DNA of 64,000 nucleotides from Streptomyces sp. PH10-H1 (lineage in GTDB: Bacteria; Actinomycetota; Actinomycetes; Streptomycetales; Streptomycetaceae). The stretch spans positions 183,223 through 247,222 of the forward strand of contig NZ_JASISZ010000003.1 of the NCBI RefSeq assembly GCF_030063355.1, in the 5' to 3' direction. Shown in pieces: positions 18,549 through 27,513 of this stretch (position 1 is the stretch's first letter; each line of letters starts with the position of its first letter). The notes below the pieces were generated by a model, which saw nothing but the letters and a program-made list of their open reading frames with translations, ran no database searches and had not been told where the DNA came from. Made by a program: the position numbers and the translations under genes.

Positions 18549-19067
18549 TCAGGCGTCCTTCGACTCCTCGTCGGCCTGCTCGGCCGGCTTGGCGTCCTCG
18601 ACGACCTCGTCGGACTTCGCCTCGACGGCGGCGTCCTTCTTGAGGGTGTCTTCCTTCACCGCACGCTTGGTCGCGGCTTCGGCCTCACCGGTGGCGGCCT
18701 GGGCCACGGTCAGGGCCTCGACCAGCTCGATGACCGCCATCGGCGCGTTGTCGCCACGACGGTTGCCGATCTTGGTGATACGGGTGTAGCCACCGGGGCG
18801 GTTCTCGTAGCGCGGGCCGATCTCCGTGAAGAGCGTGTGCACGATGCTCTTGTCGGTGATGGTGGCCAGCACCTGGCGACGGTTGTGGATGTCGCCCTTC
18901 TTCGCCTTGGTGATGAGGCGCTCCGCGACCGGACGCAGACGACGCGCCTTGGCCTCGGTGGTGGTGATACGGCCGTGCTCGAACAGCGCCTTCGCAAGGT
19001 TCGCGAGCAGGTGACGCTCGTGCGCAGCGCTGCCGCCCAGACGGGCGCCCTTGGCGGGCTGAGGCAT
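18549..19067 (-). CDS. rplQ: 50S ribosomal protein L17
   Basis: A large-subunit protein near the peptide exit tunnel. It starts [18 protein letters not shown], and the core includes [18 protein letters not shown]. The core ends near residue 117; a C-terminal extension of about 55 residues rich in Ala, Glu, Lys and Asp follows ([18 protein letters not shown]). Total length is 172 aa against about 127 in E. coli; such tails are usual in Streptomyces. It is last in the alpha operon, separated from rpoA by 147 bases that contain a palindromic repeat. Confidence 0.98.
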   Translation of the reverse strand: MPQPAKGARLGGSAAHERHLLANLAKALFEHGRITTTEAKARRLRPVAERLITKAKKGDIHNRRQVLATITDKSIVHTLFTEIGPRYENRPGGYTRITKIGNRRGDNAPMAVIELVEALTVAQAATGEAEAATKRAVKEDTLKKDAAVEAKSDEVVEDAKPAEQADEESKDA

Positions 19068-19151
19068 GGTCTTTCTCCTTCTTTTCTGCACCGGCCGGAT
19101 CAGGTACCGATGTCAGTGCCCGACGGGCTGCTGCCCGACGGAAGTCTCTGT

Positions 19152-19199
19152 TCCTCGATCGCCGGACGGGCTGAATTCAGCCTGTCCGGCGATCGAGGA
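19152..19199. repeat. Palindromic intergenic repeat (Streptomyces type), copy A
   Basis: A 48-bp near-perfect palindrome centred on GAATTC (centre between 19175 and 19176), with one G/T mismatch. Its outer arms are TCCTCGATCGCCGGACGG and the complement. It fills the gap between rpoA and rplQ. A related copy lies at 37663-37740, sharing GGACGGGCTGAATTCAGC and the TCCTC...GAGGA ends. From memory this family is common between Streptomyces genes. It may stop or slow transcription inside the alpha operon. Confidence 0.8.
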
Positions 19200-19214
19200 C
19201 CAAGCCTGAACTGC

Positions 19215-20237
19215 TCAGTACTGCTCGGTCTCCACGAACCCGGCATCCACGTCGTCGTCGGCGCCGAAGGCGTCGGCGGCGGCGGTCGGGTCGAATCCGG
19301 GCGGGCTGTCCTTGAGGGCCAGGCCCATGCCGGCCAGCTTCGCCTTGACCTCGTCGATCGACTTCGCACCGAAGTTGCGAATGTCGAGCAGGTCCGCCTC
19401 GGAGCGGGCCACGAGCTCGCCCACCGAGTGGATGCCCTCGCGCTTGAGGCAGTTGTACGAACGAACGGTGAGCTCGAGCTCCTCGATCGGCAGAGCCAGA
19501 TCGGCGGCCAGAGCGGCGTCCGTCGGGGACGGGCCCATGTCGATGCCTTCGGCGTCGACGTTGAGCTCGCGGGCCAGGCCGAACAGCTCGACCAGGGTCT
19601 TACCGGCCGACGCCATGGCGTCGCGCGGGCGCATGGCCTGCTTGGTCTCGACGTCGACGATCAGCTTGTCGAAGTCGGTGCGCTGCTCGACACGGGTCGC
19701 CTCGACCTTGTACGTGACCTTGAGCACCGGGCTGTAGATGGAGTCGACCGGGATACGGCCGATCTCCTGGCCCTGCTGCTTGTTCTGGACGGCGGAGACA
19801 TAGCCGCGACCGCGCTCGACGGTCAGCTCCATCTCCAGCTTGCCCTTGGCGTTCAGGGTGGCCAGAACCAGGTCGGGGTTGTGCACCTCGACACCGGCCG
19901 GGGGCGCGATGTCGGCGGCGGTGACGACACCCGGGCCCTGCTTGCGCAGGTACATCACGACGGGCTCGTCGTGCTCCGAGGAGACGACGAGCTGCTTGAT
20001 GTTGAGGATGACGTCGGTCACGTCCTCCTTGACGCCCGGCACGGTGGTGAACTCGTGCAGAACGCCGTCGACCCGGATGCTGGTGACAGCGGCACCGGGG
20101 ATCGAGGAGAGAAGAGTGCGGCGAAGAGAGTTGCCGAGGGTGTAACCGAAGCCCGGCTCCAGCGGCTCGATCACGAACCGGGAGCGGAATTCGTCGACGA
20201 CCTCTTCGGTCAGCGACGGACGCTGAGCGATAAGCAT
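19215..20237 (-). CDS. rpoA: RNA polymerase subunit alpha
   Basis: The 340-aa alpha subunit nucleates core RNA polymerase assembly. The N-terminal domain includes [20 protein letters not shown] and [22 protein letters not shown]. The C-terminal domain, after a linker, has the promoter- and activator-contact region [20 protein letters not shown] and [19 protein letters not shown]. The end is acidic. It is preceded by rpsD (108 bases, containing a hairpin) and followed by rplQ, the standard alpha-operon order. Confidence 0.99.
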   Translation of the reverse strand: MLIAQRPSLTEEVVDEFRSRFVIEPLEPGFGYTLGNSLRRTLLSSIPGAAVTSIRVDGVLHEFTTVPGVKEDVTDVILNIKQLVVSSEHDEPVVMYLRKQGPGVVTAADIAPPAGVEVHNPDLVLATLNAKGKLEMELTVERGRGYVSAVQNKQQGQEIGRIPVDSIYSPVLKVTYKVEATRVEQRTDFDKLIVDVETKQAMRPRDAMASAGKTLVELFGLARELNVDAEGIDMGPSPTDAALAADLALPIEELELTVRSYNCLKREGIHSVGELVARSEADLLDIRNFGAKSIDEVKAKLAGMGLALKDSPPGFDPTAAADAFGADDDVDAGFVETEQY

Positions 20238-20290
20238 GATGTTCCTCCAGTCATCGGCATCCGCTATTTGATGCCGAGGGGTACTGCAAG

Positions 20291-20333
20291 GATACGGGCG
20301 GTACGGCCTCCAGGAGGTCGTACCGCCCGTATC
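20291..20333 (-). terminator. Long hairpin between rpsD and rpoA
   Basis: A nearly perfect hairpin: ATACGGGCGGTACG at 20292-20305 pairs with 20319-20332. The pairing continues inward through CCTC/GAGG to a tiny loop, giving a stem of about 19 bp with one G/T pair. It lies right after the rpsD stop and before rpoA. No T-run follows. It may lower rpoA-rplQ expression relative to the upstream genes or protect the 3' end of the upstream mRNA. Confidence 0.6.
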
Positions 20334-20345
20334 GCTGAGCCACTA

Positions 20346-20972
20346 CTACTTGGAGTAGAGCTCGACGATCAGCTGCTCCTGGACCTGCGTGTCGATCACA
20401 GGACGCTCGGGCAGCGAGTGCACGAGAATCCGGAGCTTCGACGGGATCGACTCGAGCCACGCGGGCACGGTCTTCTCGCCGGCCTCGGCGGCAGCGACCA
20501 CGAACGGGGTCATCTGACGCGAGCGCTCGCGAACCTCGACAATGTCGTTCACAGCCACGCGGGCCGACGGGATGTCGGTCTTGCGGCCGTTCACGGTGAT
20601 GTGTCCGTGACGAACCAGCTGACGAGCGTGGTCGCGGGACTTGGCGAAGCCGGCCCGGTAGACCACGTTGTCGAGACGGATCTCAAGGATGCGCAGAAGG
20701 TTCTCACCGGTCTTGCCGGACTTCTGGTTCGCTTCCTTGTAGTAGTTCACGAACTGCTTCTCGAGTACACCGTAGATACGGGCACACTTCTGCTTCTCGC
20801 GAAGCTGAAGGAGGTACTCGCTGTCCTTGGTGCGCCCGCGGCCGTGCTCACCCGGGGGGTAAGGACGGATCTCGATCGGGCACTTTGCGCTCTCGCACTT
20901 GCTGCCCTTGAGGAACAGCTTCTGCTTCTCCCGACGGCAACGCTTGCAGTCGGCCCCGGTATAACGCGCCAT
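20346..20972 (-). CDS. rpsD: 30S ribosomal protein S4 (zinc-binding form)
   Basis: S4 starts assembly of the 16S rRNA 5' domain. The 208-aa protein has an N-terminal zinc knuckle with four cysteines (Cys9, Cys12, Cys26 and Cys31, in ADCKRCRREKQK and SKCESAKCPIEIRP), so it is the zinc-containing C+ type. The S4 RNA-binding domain with LRILEIRLDNVVYR and ARQLVRHGHITVNG is present. It lies 26 bases downstream of rpsK. Confidence 0.98.
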   Translation of the reverse strand: MARYTGADCKRCRREKQKLFLKGSKCESAKCPIEIRPYPPGEHGRGRTKDSEYLLQLREKQKCARIYGVLEKQFVNYYKEANQKSGKTGENLLRILEIRLDNVVYRAGFAKSRDHARQLVRHGHITVNGRKTDIPSARVAVNDIVEVRERSRQMTPFVVAAAEAGEKTVPAWLESIPSKLRILVHSLPERPVIDTQVQEQLIVELYSK

Positions 20973-20998
20973 ATTGTCTTGTCTCCTACTTCAGGTCG

Positions 20999-21403
20999 TC
21001 AGACGCGGCGGCGCTTGGGCGGGCGGCATCCGTTGTGCGGGGTGGGGGTCACGTCCTGGATCGAGCCGACCTCGAGGCCAGTGGCCTGGAGGGAGCGGAT
21101 CGCGGTCTCACGGCCGGAGCCGGGACCCTTCACAAAGACGTCGACCTTGCGCATGCCGTGCTCCTGCGCGCGACGGGCAGCCGATTCGGCGGCCATCTGC
21201 GCGGCGAACGGAGTCGACTTGCGCGAGCCCTTGAAGCCGACATGGCCGGCAGAGGCCCAAGCGATCACGTTGCCCGAGGGATCCGTGATCGAGACGATCG
21301 TGTTGTTGAACGTGCTCTTGATATGGGCGTGCCCATGAGCAATGTTCTTCTTTTCCTTGCGGCGCACCTTCTTGACTGCGCCCTGACGGCCCTTCGGAGG
21401 CAT
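20999..21403 (-). CDS. rpsK: 30S ribosomal protein S11
   Basis: S11 lies on the platform of the small subunit near the mRNA exit. The 134-aa protein has a basic N-terminus [19 protein letters not shown], the conserved [36 protein letters not shown], and ends in [13 protein letters not shown]. It lies between rpsM (102 bases upstream) and rpsD (26 bases downstream). Confidence 0.99.
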   Translation of the reverse strand: MPPKGRQGAVKKVRRKEKKNIAHGHAHIKSTFNNTIVSITDPSGNVIAWASAGHVGFKGSRKSTPFAAQMAAESAARRAQEHGMRKVDVFVKGPGSGRETAIRSLQATGLEVGSIQDVTPTPHNGCRPPKRRRV

Positions 21404-21462
21404 GTATTACTCCCGTGGAGGTGGTCGGTCCTACAGCGGGGACCGCTTTCTTCTGCGGAGAT

Positions 21463-21480
21463 CCGGGGGTCTCCCCCCGG
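21463..21480 (-). other. Short GC hairpin between rpsM and rpsK
   Basis: CCGGGGG at 21463-21469 can pair with 21474-21480 around a 4-base loop, in the 102-base gap after the rpsM stop. It is a small stem-loop with no T-run. It could be a processing or stabilising structure; no more can be said. Confidence 0.35.
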
Positions 21481-21505
21481 GTGCACGCAGTTGCGTCCGC
21501 TAGGA

Positions 21506-21886
21506 CTACTTCTTGCCCGGCTTCTTCTTACCGGCGATGGCGCGACGCGGACCCTTGCGGGTACGAGCGTTGGTGTGAGTGCGCTGACCGTGGACCGGAA
21601 GGCCACGACGGTGACGCAGACCCTGGTAGCAGCCGATCTCCACCTTGCGGCGGATGTCGGCCTGCACCTCGCGACGGAGGTCACCCTCGGTCTTGAAGTT
21701 GGCGTCCACGTAGTCGCGGAGCTTGACGAGGTCTTCCTCGGCAAGGTCGCGAACGCGGATGTCGGGGTTCACACCAGTGTTCTTCAGGGTCTCCTGGGCA
21801 CGGGTACGACCGATGCCGAAGACGTAGGTGAGGGCGATCTCCACGCGCTTCTCACGCGGGAGGTCAACGCCGGAAAGGCGTGCCAT
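21506..21886 (-). CDS. rpsM: 30S ribosomal protein S13
   Basis: S13 is in the head of the small subunit and contacts the large subunit and P-site tRNA. The 126-aa protein starts [20 protein letters not shown], has [14 protein letters not shown] and ends with the basic tail [19 protein letters not shown]. It is 188 bases downstream of rpmJ; that gap contains a perfect 20-bp palindrome. Confidence 0.99.
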   Translation of the reverse strand: MARLSGVDLPREKRVEIALTYVFGIGRTRAQETLKNTGVNPDIRVRDLAEEDLVKLRDYVDANFKTEGDLRREVQADIRRKVEIGCYQGLRHRRGLPVHGQRTHTNARTRKGPRRAIAGKKKPGKK

Positions 21887-21994
21887 TCATGGCTCCTGTT
21901 GATTCGGAGGTCTTCCGCAGTACCATTCCCGGCCGCCGACCTCTCCCGTTGAAAGAGGTGGTACGTACGGGTCCCCGGCCTCCGCCGAAGGTGT

Positions 21995-22014
21995 CGCCCC
22001 GGCATGCCGGGGCG
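21995..22014 (-). other. Perfect 20-bp palindrome between rpmJ and rpsM
   Basis: CGCCCCGGCATGCCGGGGCG at 21995-22014 is a perfect palindrome that can fold as an 8-bp stem with a CATG loop. It lies in the 188-base gap between rpmJ and rpsM, 60 bases after rpmJ. It may be an attenuator that separates infA-rpmJ from rpsM and the later genes, or an operator. No T-run follows. Confidence 0.5.
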
Positions 22015-22074
22015 GGTGACTGCGTAATTACTTTGTGTGCGTCGCGTGAAGAACTGCGAGTTGCAGGTCGTACG

Positions 22075-22188
22075 TCAGCCCTGGCGCTGCTTGTGGCGCA
22101 GGTTGTCGCAGATGACCATGACCCGGCCGTGACGGCGGATCACCTTGCACTTGTCGCAGATCTTCTTGACGCTCGGCTTGACCTTCAT
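22075..22188 (-). CDS. rpmJ: 50S ribosomal protein L36
   Basis: A very short gene of 37 codons reading [16 protein letters not shown] and ending NLRHKQRQG. It is the zinc-ribbon form of L36, with cysteines in ICDKCK and VICDN plus a C-terminal histidine as metal ligands. It lies 59 bases downstream of infA and precedes rpsM, the standard position. Confidence 0.98.
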   Translation of the reverse strand: MKVKPSVKKICDKCKVIRRHGRVMVICDNLRHKQRQG

Positions 22189-22247
22189 GTGATGTCAGGT
22201 TCTCCGGGTCGTGCCATCGCCCCACGGGAGCGGGGCAGCAGCGAGAT

Positions 22248-22469
22248 CTACTTGTATCGGTAGACGATCCGTCCGCGCGTCAGGTCGTAAGGAGACAGCT
22301 CCACAACGACCCTGTCATCGGGAAGGATGCGGATGTAGTGCATACGCATCTTGCCGCTGATGTGCGCGAGGACCTTGTGACCGTTCTGGAGCTCTACCCT
22401 GAACATCGCGTTCGGGAGAGACTCGATCACGGTGCCCTCGATTTCGATGGCACCTTGCTTCTTGGCCAC
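22248..22469 (-). CDS. infA: Translation initiation factor IF-1
   Basis: IF-1 binds the ribosomal A site during initiation. The 73-aa protein is a single OB-fold domain (S1-like), reading [19 protein letters not shown], with [19 protein letters not shown] and the C-terminal [12 protein letters not shown]. It starts with GTG. It is preceded by a 162-base gap with a plausible promoter and is followed by rpmJ. Confidence 0.99.
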   Translation of the reverse strand: MAKKQGAIEIEGTVIESLPNAMFRVELQNGHKVLAHISGKMRMHYIRILPDDRVVVELSPYDLTRGRIVYRYK

Positions 22470-22548
22470 GCTTCGCCCTTCGAATCGGCTACCTTGATCG
22501 GCTCACGTAAATCACGCGGACATGCGGGTATACATGAGCCGACGTGTC

Positions 22549-22577
22549 AGTCTACGGCAGGGCCCCCGGAATGACGA
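22549..22577 (-). promoter_or_regulatory. Possible infA promoter
   Basis: On the minus strand a -35-like TCGTCA (22577-22572), a 17-base spacer and a -10-like TAGACT (22554-22549) lie about 80-108 bases upstream of the infA GTG. The -35 matches consensus at four of six bases and the -10 fits TANNNT. The leader would be about 73 bases. Tentative. Confidence 0.35.
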
Positions 22578-22631
22578 ATCCGGGTTAGATGCCCACCACA
22601 GATGATCGTTACTCCACCCAGCGGCACGTGC

Positions 22632-23468
22632 TCACCCCAACGGGTCGGGCGCCGCTGTGATCCCGTACTCCGCCAGTTTTGCCTTGCCACCGTCGACGGC
22701 GGTCAGGACCAGCGGGCCCTGCTCGGTCAGCGCGATCGAGTGCTCCCAGTGGCTGGACCAGGAGCCGTCGTCGCTCTTGACCGTCCACTCGTCCTCGAGG
22801 ACGTGGGTGTGCGGGGTGCCGAGGGTCACCATCGGCTCGATCGCCAGACAGACGCCCGGCACCAGCTTGATGCCGCGGCCGCGCTTGCGCGAGACGTAGT
22901 TCAGCAGGTGGGGGTCCATGTGCATCTCGGACCCGATGCCGTGGCCGCCGTACTCCTCGACGATCCCGTACTTGCCCGACGCCGGACGCGGCTGGCGTCG
23001 GATGTAGCCCTCGATCGCCTGCGAGACGTCGGCCAGCCGGTTGCCCTTCCTCATCGCGGCGATGCCGGCCCACATGGACTCCTCGGTCACCCGGCTCAGC
23101 TCGATGAGCTCCGGAGCGTGACCGGTGCCCACGAAGGCGGTGAACGCGGCGTCGCCGTGCCAGCCGTCGATGATCGCGCCTGCGTCGATGGAGATGAGGT
23201 CGCCGTCCTTCAGGACGGTCTCCCGGTCCGGGATCCCGTGCACCACGACATCGTTGACCGAGGTGCAGATGTTGCCGGTGAAGCCCCCGTAACCGAGGAA
23301 GTTCGGCTTGGCGCCGTGCTCGGCGATCACCTTGGCGGCGATGTCGTCGAGCTCCTTGGTGCTGACGCCCGGCACCGCGGCTTCGCCGCACGCCCGGTGG
23401 ATGGCCGCGACGACCAACCCCGCCTCGCGCATCTTGGCGATCTGCTCCGGGGTCTTGATCTCGACCAT
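22632..23468 (-). CDS. map: Methionine aminopeptidase, type I
   Basis: Removes the initiator methionine from nascent proteins using a dinuclear metal centre. The metal ligands lie in LISIDAGAIIDGWHGDAAF (two Asp), GHGIGSEMHMDPHL (His), AIEPMVTLG (Glu) and the final Glu near SIALTEQGPLVLT. The start is the ATG at 23468 (MVEIKTPEQIAKMREAG), preceded by GAGAGG, giving 278 aa. A longer frame upstream is not needed. It lies downstream of secY-adk, the usual order. Confidence 0.98.
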   Translation of the reverse strand: MVEIKTPEQIAKMREAGLVVAAIHRACGEAAVPGVSTKELDDIAAKVIAEHGAKPNFLGYGGFTGNICTSVNDVVVHGIPDRETVLKDGDLISIDAGAIIDGWHGDAAFTAFVGTGHAPELIELSRVTEESMWAGIAAMRKGNRLADVSQAIEGYIRRQPRPASGKYGIVEEYGGHGIGSEMHMDPHLLNYVSRKRGRGIKLVPGVCLAIEPMVTLGTPHTHVLEDEWTVKSDDGSWSSHWEHSIALTEQGPLVLTAVDGGKAKLAEYGITAAPDPLG

Positions 23469-23507
23469 GCCTGTGGCCTCTCTGGAAAAGTCGTCATTCA
23501 AACAGTA

Positions 23508-23538
23508 CGGCCGCGGTGCCACCTGGGCACCGCGGCCG
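23508..23538 (-). terminator. Hairpin between adk and map
   Basis: A perfect 13-bp inverted repeat, CGGCCGCGGTGCC at 23508-23520 and its complement at 23526-23538, with a 5-base loop, lies between the adk stop and the map start. It is probably a terminator or attenuator. There is no T-run. Confidence 0.65.
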
Positions 23539-23557
23539 ACCTGTGTACGTGGAGGGG

Positions 23558-24217
23558 CTACGCGCTCTTGTTGCTCTTGAGCGCGTCCATTGCCCGCTGG
23601 GTGATCTCCGCCACGGGGCCGAGCGCCGAGATCGTCGCCACAAGATCCTGCTGCTTGTAGTAATCGATGATCGGCTCGGTCTCGCGGTGATAGACCTCCA
23701 GGCGGTTGCGCACCGTGTCCTCGGAGTCGTCGTCACGCTGGTACAGCTCGCCGCCGCACACATCGCACACGCCCTCGGTCCTGGGCTGCTTGTACGTGAT
23801 GTGGAACGTGTGCGCCGAGTCGTTCCGGCAGGTACGCCGGCCGGCGATCCGCTTCACGACCTCGTCCTCGGGGACCTCGAGGTCCAGCACCCCGTCGAGC
23901 GCGATACCGCGCTCGGTGAGGTAGCCGTCGAGGGCCTCGGCCTGGTGGACGTTGCGCGGGAAGCCGTCGAGCAGGAAGCCGCCCTCGGTGTCCGCCTCGT
24001 CCAGCCGGTCCTTCGCCATCCCGACCGTCACCTCGTCGGGTACCAGGTTGCCAGCGTCCATGTACGCCTTCGCCTGCTTGCCGAGGGCCGTGCCCTGGCT
24101 GATGTTCGCGCGGAAGAGGTCGCCCGTCGAGATGTGCGGGATCGACAGGTTCTTGGCGAGGAACGCAGCCTGCGTACCCTTGCCGGCCCCAGGCGGCCCG
24201 ACGAGGACGATTCGCAT
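23558..24217 (-). CDS. adk: Adenylate kinase
   Basis: Interconverts ATP plus AMP and two ADP. The P-loop is VGPPGAGKGTQAAFLAKNL at the N-terminus, the AMP-binding part has HISTGDLFRANI, and the LID has FLLDGFPRN and IAGRRTCRNDSAHTFHI. The LID also carries cysteines in GVCDVCGG, the zinc-type LID. The protein is 219 aa. Its ATG shares one base with the secY stop (TGATG), so translation is coupled. Confidence 0.99.
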   Translation of the reverse strand: MRIVLVGPPGAGKGTQAAFLAKNLSIPHISTGDLFRANISQGTALGKQAKAYMDAGNLVPDEVTVGMAKDRLDEADTEGGFLLDGFPRNVHQAEALDGYLTERGIALDGVLDLEVPEDEVVKRIAGRRTCRNDSAHTFHITYKQPRTEGVCDVCGGELYQRDDDSEDTVRNRLEVYHRETEPIIDYYKQQDLVATISALGPVAEITQRAMDALKSNKSA

Positions 24218-25530
24218 CAGCGGAGGAACCCTTCGTAGTTGCGCTGCTGGAGCTGGCTCTCGATCTGCTTCACGGTCTCCAGACCGACACCCACGATGAT
24301 CAGGATGCTGGTCCCGCCGAACGGGAAGTTGGTGCTGCCGTTGAACAAGGCGATGGCAACGGTAGGAACGAGTGCGATGAGCCCCAGGTACAGCGATCCC
24401 GGCCACGTGATCCTGTTCAGCACGTAGCTCAGGTATTCAGCAGTAGGTCGACCGGCCCGGATGCCCGGGATGAAGCCACCATACTTCTTCATATTATCCG
24501 CGACTTCCTCGGGGTTGAACGAGATCGCGACGTAGAAGAAGGCGAAGAAGACGATCAAAAGGAAGTACGCGGCCAGGTAGAACGGGTGATCGCCCTTGGT
24601 CAGGTTGGTGCTGACCCACTGCGCCCACGGTGCGGTCGATCCGCTGAACTGAACGACGAGCGCCGGAATGTAGAGCAGCGACGAGGCGAAGATGACGGGA
24701 ATCACACCCGCCTGGTTCACCTTGAGCGGGATGTATGTGGACGTACCGCCGTACGAGCGCCGGCCGATCATGCGCTTCGCGTACTGGACCGGGATCCGGC
24801 GTTGCGCCTGTTCGACGAAGACCACCAGGGCGACCATGACCAGGCCGATCACGATGACCACGAAGAACTCGAACCAGCCCCCCATGATCTTGCCACCGAG
24901 CTTGATGGACCACAGGGCGCCCGGGAAGCCGGCGGCGATGGAGACGAACATCAGGATCGACATGCCGTTGCCGATGCCGCGGTCGGTGATCAGCTCACCG
25001 AGCCACATGATCATCACGGTGCCGGCGGTCATGGTGACGACCATCGTGATCGTGGTGAAGATCGACTTGCTGGAGATGATGTCGAAGCGCTGGGTGCACT
25101 GCGAGAACAGGCTGCCACCGCGGGCGGTGGCCACCAGGCCGGTGCCCTGCAGGATCGCCAGCGCGACGGTCAGATATCGGGTGTACTGCGTGATCTTCGC
25201 AGTGCCCGCCTGGCCCTCCTTCTTGAGGGCCTCGAGCCGTGGAATGACCACGGTCAGCAGCTGAAGGATGATGCTTGCCGTGATGTACGGCATGATCCCT
25301 AGCGCGAAGATGGTCAGCTGGAGCAGTGCACCACCGCTGAACAGGTTGACCAGGCTGAAGAGCCCCTGTCCGCCCGCCGAGTCCTTGATGCACTGGTTGA
25401 CGACCTTGTAGTCCACCCCTGGCACAGGGACGTGCGCCCCGAGCCGGAACAGCACCATGATGCCCAGCGTGAACAGCAGCTTCTTGCGCAGGTCGGGCGT
25501 TTTGAACGCCCGGGCGAACGCGGTGAGCAC
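24217..25530 (-). CDS. secY: Protein translocase channel subunit SecY
   Basis: The pore-forming subunit of the Sec translocon, with ten transmembrane helices expected. Visible family parts are LRKKLLFTLGIMVLFRLGAH near the N-terminus, ALGIMPYITASIILQLLTVV (helix 2), NGMSILMFVSIAAG and PGIRAGRPTAEYLSYVLNR. The GTG at 25530 has AGGAGG four bases upstream and gives 437 aa. It is separated from rplO by 306 bases that hold a terminator and a likely promoter, so secY-adk forms its own unit here. Confidence 0.99.
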   Translation of the reverse strand: MLTAFARAFKTPDLRKKLLFTLGIMVLFRLGAHVPVPGVDYKVVNQCIKDSAGGQGLFSLVNLFSGGALLQLTIFALGIMPYITASIILQLLTVVIPRLEALKKEGQAGTAKITQYTRYLTVALAILQGTGLVATARGGSLFSQCTQRFDIISSKSIFTTITMVVTMTAGTVMIMWLGELITDRGIGNGMSILMFVSIAAGFPGALWSIKLGGKIMGGWFEFFVVIVIGLVMVALVVFVEQAQRRIPVQYAKRMIGRRSYGGTSTYIPLKVNQAGVIPVIFASSLLYIPALVVQFSGSTAPWAQWVSTNLTKGDHPFYLAAYFLLIVFFAFFYVAISFNPEEVADNMKKYGGFIPGIRAGRPTAEYLSYVLNRITWPGSLYLGLIALVPTVAIALFNGSTNFPFGGTSILIIVGVGLETVKQIESQLQQRNYEGFLR

Positions 25531-25661
25531 GGTGCCTCCTGCACCTTCCGCGCAGCATGGGCGGAAGGGTCGGTCGAGATGGTCTGTCACGGACGGCGGA
25601 TCACCGGCCGGGATGGGGCGCGAGGACAGTCTGCGGGCAGTTTCGCCAGTGGACCCAACGG

Positions 25662-25691
25662 ACTCTAACAGCGCGTGGCCGCCCGTATGAA
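25662..25691 (-). promoter_or_regulatory. Likely secY promoter
   Basis: On the minus strand, -35-like TTCATA (25691-25686), an 18-base spacer and -10-like TAGAGT (25667-25662). The predicted start near 25655 gives a leader of about 125 bases before the secY GTG. It sits just downstream of the rplO terminator, as expected for an independent unit. Confidence 0.45.
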
Positions 25692-25767
25692 GCGCGTGTC
25701 TCCCCTACTTGGCGAACAGCGCCCGCCAGAGTCGGGCATGCGGCGTTTGTCCCCTGGTGGGTATACC

Positions 25768-25807
25768 GAACCGGGCCCGTCCCTCAAACGAGGAACGGGC
25801 CCGGTTC
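25768..25807 (-). terminator. Terminator of the spc operon after rplO
   Basis: Arms GAACCGGGCCCGT (25768-25780) and its complement (25795-25807), with one mismatch and then a further 4-bp stem closing on an AAAC loop. It starts 30 bases after the rplO stop and marks the end of the spc operon. Confidence 0.8.
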
Positions 25808-25836
25808 AGATGCTGTCAGCGGCAGTCGGCCGAGAC

Positions 25837-26301
25837 TCAGATGAGCTCGGTGACGGTGCCGCCGGCAGCGGCGATCTTCTCCTTGGCGGAACCGGAGACG
25901 GCGTCAACCGTCACCTGCAGCGCCACGGTGATCTCGCCGGTGCCGAGCACCTTGACGAGCTGGTTCTTACGAACCGCACCCTTGTCGACCAGGTCCGCGA
26001 TGGTGACGACGCCACCTTCGGGGTACAGGGCCGCAAGCTTGTCCAGGTTCACGACCTGGAACTCGACGCGGAACGGGTTCTTGAAGCCCTTGAGCTTCGG
26101 CAGGCGCATGTGGAGGGGCATCTGCCCACCCTCAAAGCGAGCCGGAACCTGGTAACGGGCCTTGGTGCCCTTGGTACCACGACCAGCGGTCTTACCCTTG
26201 GACGCCTCGCCACGACCCACACGGGTCTTGGCGGTCTTGGCGCCCGGGGCGGGCCGCAGGTTGTGGACCTTCAGCGGGTTCAGCGGGTTCTCAGCACCCA
26301 T
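25837..26301 (-). CDS. rplO: 50S ribosomal protein L15
   Basis: L15 is a late-assembly large-subunit protein with a long basic N-terminal arm. The 154-aa product starts [20 protein letters not shown], has the glycine/lysine-rich arm [18 protein letters not shown] and [20 protein letters not shown]. The ATG lies one base after the rpmD stop. It is the last gene of the spc operon and is followed by a strong hairpin. Confidence 0.99.
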   Translation of the reverse strand: MGAENPLNPLKVHNLRPAPGAKTAKTRVGRGEASKGKTAGRGTKGTKARYQVPARFEGGQMPLHMRLPKLKGFKNPFRVEFQVVNLDKLAALYPEGGVVTIADLVDKGAVRKNQLVKVLGTGEITVALQVTVDAVSGSAKEKIAAAGGTVTELI

Positions 26302-26302
26302 G

Positions 26303-26485
26303 TCAGTCAACCTCCTCAACCGTGACGAGGTGGCGGACGGTCTGGACCATGCCGCGAATCTCCGGACGGTCCTCCTTGACCACCACGTCGTTCAGGCGCT
26401 TGAGCCCGAGCGAACGCAGGGTGTCACGGTGGTTCTGCTTGCTACCGATGTAGGACTTGATCTGCGTGACCTTGAGGCGGGCCAT
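26303..26485 (-). CDS. rpmD: 50S ribosomal protein L30
   Basis: A 60-aa large-subunit protein. It reads [20 protein letters not shown], then [20 protein letters not shown] and [10 protein letters not shown], the whole L30 domain. Its ATG shares one base with the rpsE stop (TGATG), and rplO starts one base after its stop, so the three genes are tightly coupled. Confidence 0.98.
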   Translation of the reverse strand: MARLKVTQIKSYIGSKQNHRDTLRSLGLKRLNDVVVKEDRPEIRGMVQTVRHLVTVEEVD

Positions 26486-27084
26486 CAGGCACCCACCCCG
26501 GCACGTGCACGCAGCAGAGCTGCGGGCGCGACGTCCTCCAGCGGCAGGCCACGACGGGCGGCGATCTCCTCGGGGCGCTGAAGGCCCTGAAGCGCGGCCA
26601 CCGTGGCGTGCACGACGTTGATCGCGTTGTCCGAGCCGAGGCTCTTGGACAGCACGTCGTGGATACCGGCGCACTCGAGAACCGCGCGCACCGGGCCACC
26701 GGCGATCACACCGGTACCGGGGGAAGCAGGCTTGAGCAGAACAACGCCTGCGGCCTTCTCGCCCTGGATCGGGTGCGGGATGGTGCCCTGGATGCGGGGA
26801 ACCTTGAAGAAGTTCTTCTTCGCTTCCTCGACACCCTTGGCGATGGCGGCCGGAACTTCCTTGGCCTTGCCATAACCGACACCGACGGTGCCGTCACCAT
26901 CGCCCACCACGACCAGCGCGGTGAAGCTGAAGCGACGTCCACCCTTGACTACCTTGGCGACGCGGTTGATCGCGACGACGCGCTCGACGTAGGCGGTCTT
27001 CTCGGCCTGCGGGCCGCCCCGCCCAGACTTGCGGTCACGCTCGCCGCCACCGGCACCGCTGCCGCGGCGCTGGGGTCCAGCCAT
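26485..27084 (-). CDS. rpsE: 30S ribosomal protein S5
   Basis: S5 helps keep decoding accurate at the mRNA entry side. The 199-aa protein has a Gly/Arg-rich N-terminal tail of about 25 residues ([18 protein letters not shown]). The double-stranded RNA-binding-like domain follows with [19 protein letters not shown] and [15 protein letters not shown], then the C-terminal domain with [17 protein letters not shown]. The ATG at 27084 has AGAGAGG upstream. It lies 43 bases downstream of rplR. Confidence 0.99.
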   Translation of the reverse strand: MAGPQRRGSGAGGGERDRKSGRGGPQAEKTAYVERVVAINRVAKVVKGGRRFSFTALVVVGDGDGTVGVGYGKAKEVPAAIAKGVEEAKKNFFKVPRIQGTIPHPIQGEKAAGVVLLKPASPGTGVIAGGPVRAVLECAGIHDVLSKSLGSDNAINVVHATVAALQGLQRPEEIAARRGLPLEDVAPAALLRARAGVGA

Positions 27085-27127
27085 TGGAATTACCTCTCTT
27101 CGTTGATCCGCTAGCTGCGGGACGAAC

Positions 27128-27511
27128 TCAGAATTCGAGTCCGGCTTCGCGGGCGGCATCCGCGAGGGCGGCAATGCGCCCCGCGTACTGATTGCCGCCA
27201 CGGTCGAATACGACAGTCTCAATACCCGCGGCCTTGGCACGCTCGGCCACGAGCTGGCCGACCTGCTTCGCCTTGGAGGACTTGTCGCCTTCGCCGCCAC
27301 GGATGGACGGGTCGAGGGTCGACGCCGACGCGAGGGTGTGCCCCGCGAGGTCGTCGATAACCTGCGCCACGATCCCGCGGTTGGACCTGGTCACGACGAG
27401 GCGCGGACGCGCCTCCGTGCCCGAGATCCGCTTGCGGACGCGGATGTGGCGACGCTTGAGAGCCGCGCCCTTGTAAGCCTTGCCCTTGGCGATCTTCACA
27501 CCGTATGCCAT
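27128..27511 (-). CDS. rplR: 50S ribosomal protein L18
   Basis: L18 binds 5S rRNA. The 127-aa protein starts [20 protein letters not shown], has [20 protein letters not shown] and ends [20 protein letters not shown]. It begins 2 bases after the rplF stop, so the two are translated in series. Confidence 0.99.
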   Translation of the reverse strand: MAYGVKIAKGKAYKGAALKRRHIRVRKRISGTEARPRLVVTRSNRGIVAQVIDDLAGHTLASASTLDPSIRGGEGDKSSKAKQVGQLVAERAKAAGIETVVFDRGGNQYAGRIAALADAAREAGLEF

Positions 27512-27513
27512 GG

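Larger units (their letters stand above)
25531..25836. other. Gene-free interval between rplO and secY
   Basis: These 306 bases hold the rplO terminator hairpin (25768-25807) and a likely secY promoter (25662-25691). I see no convincing small gene in either strand. In E. coli secY follows rplO directly; here the two are clearly separated. Confidence 0.7.

Noticed and set aside
18114..21338. A long plus-strand open frame covering rplQ, rpoA and rpsD
   Set aside because: It is antisense to three certain ribosomal/RNA polymerase genes and has no motif of its own.
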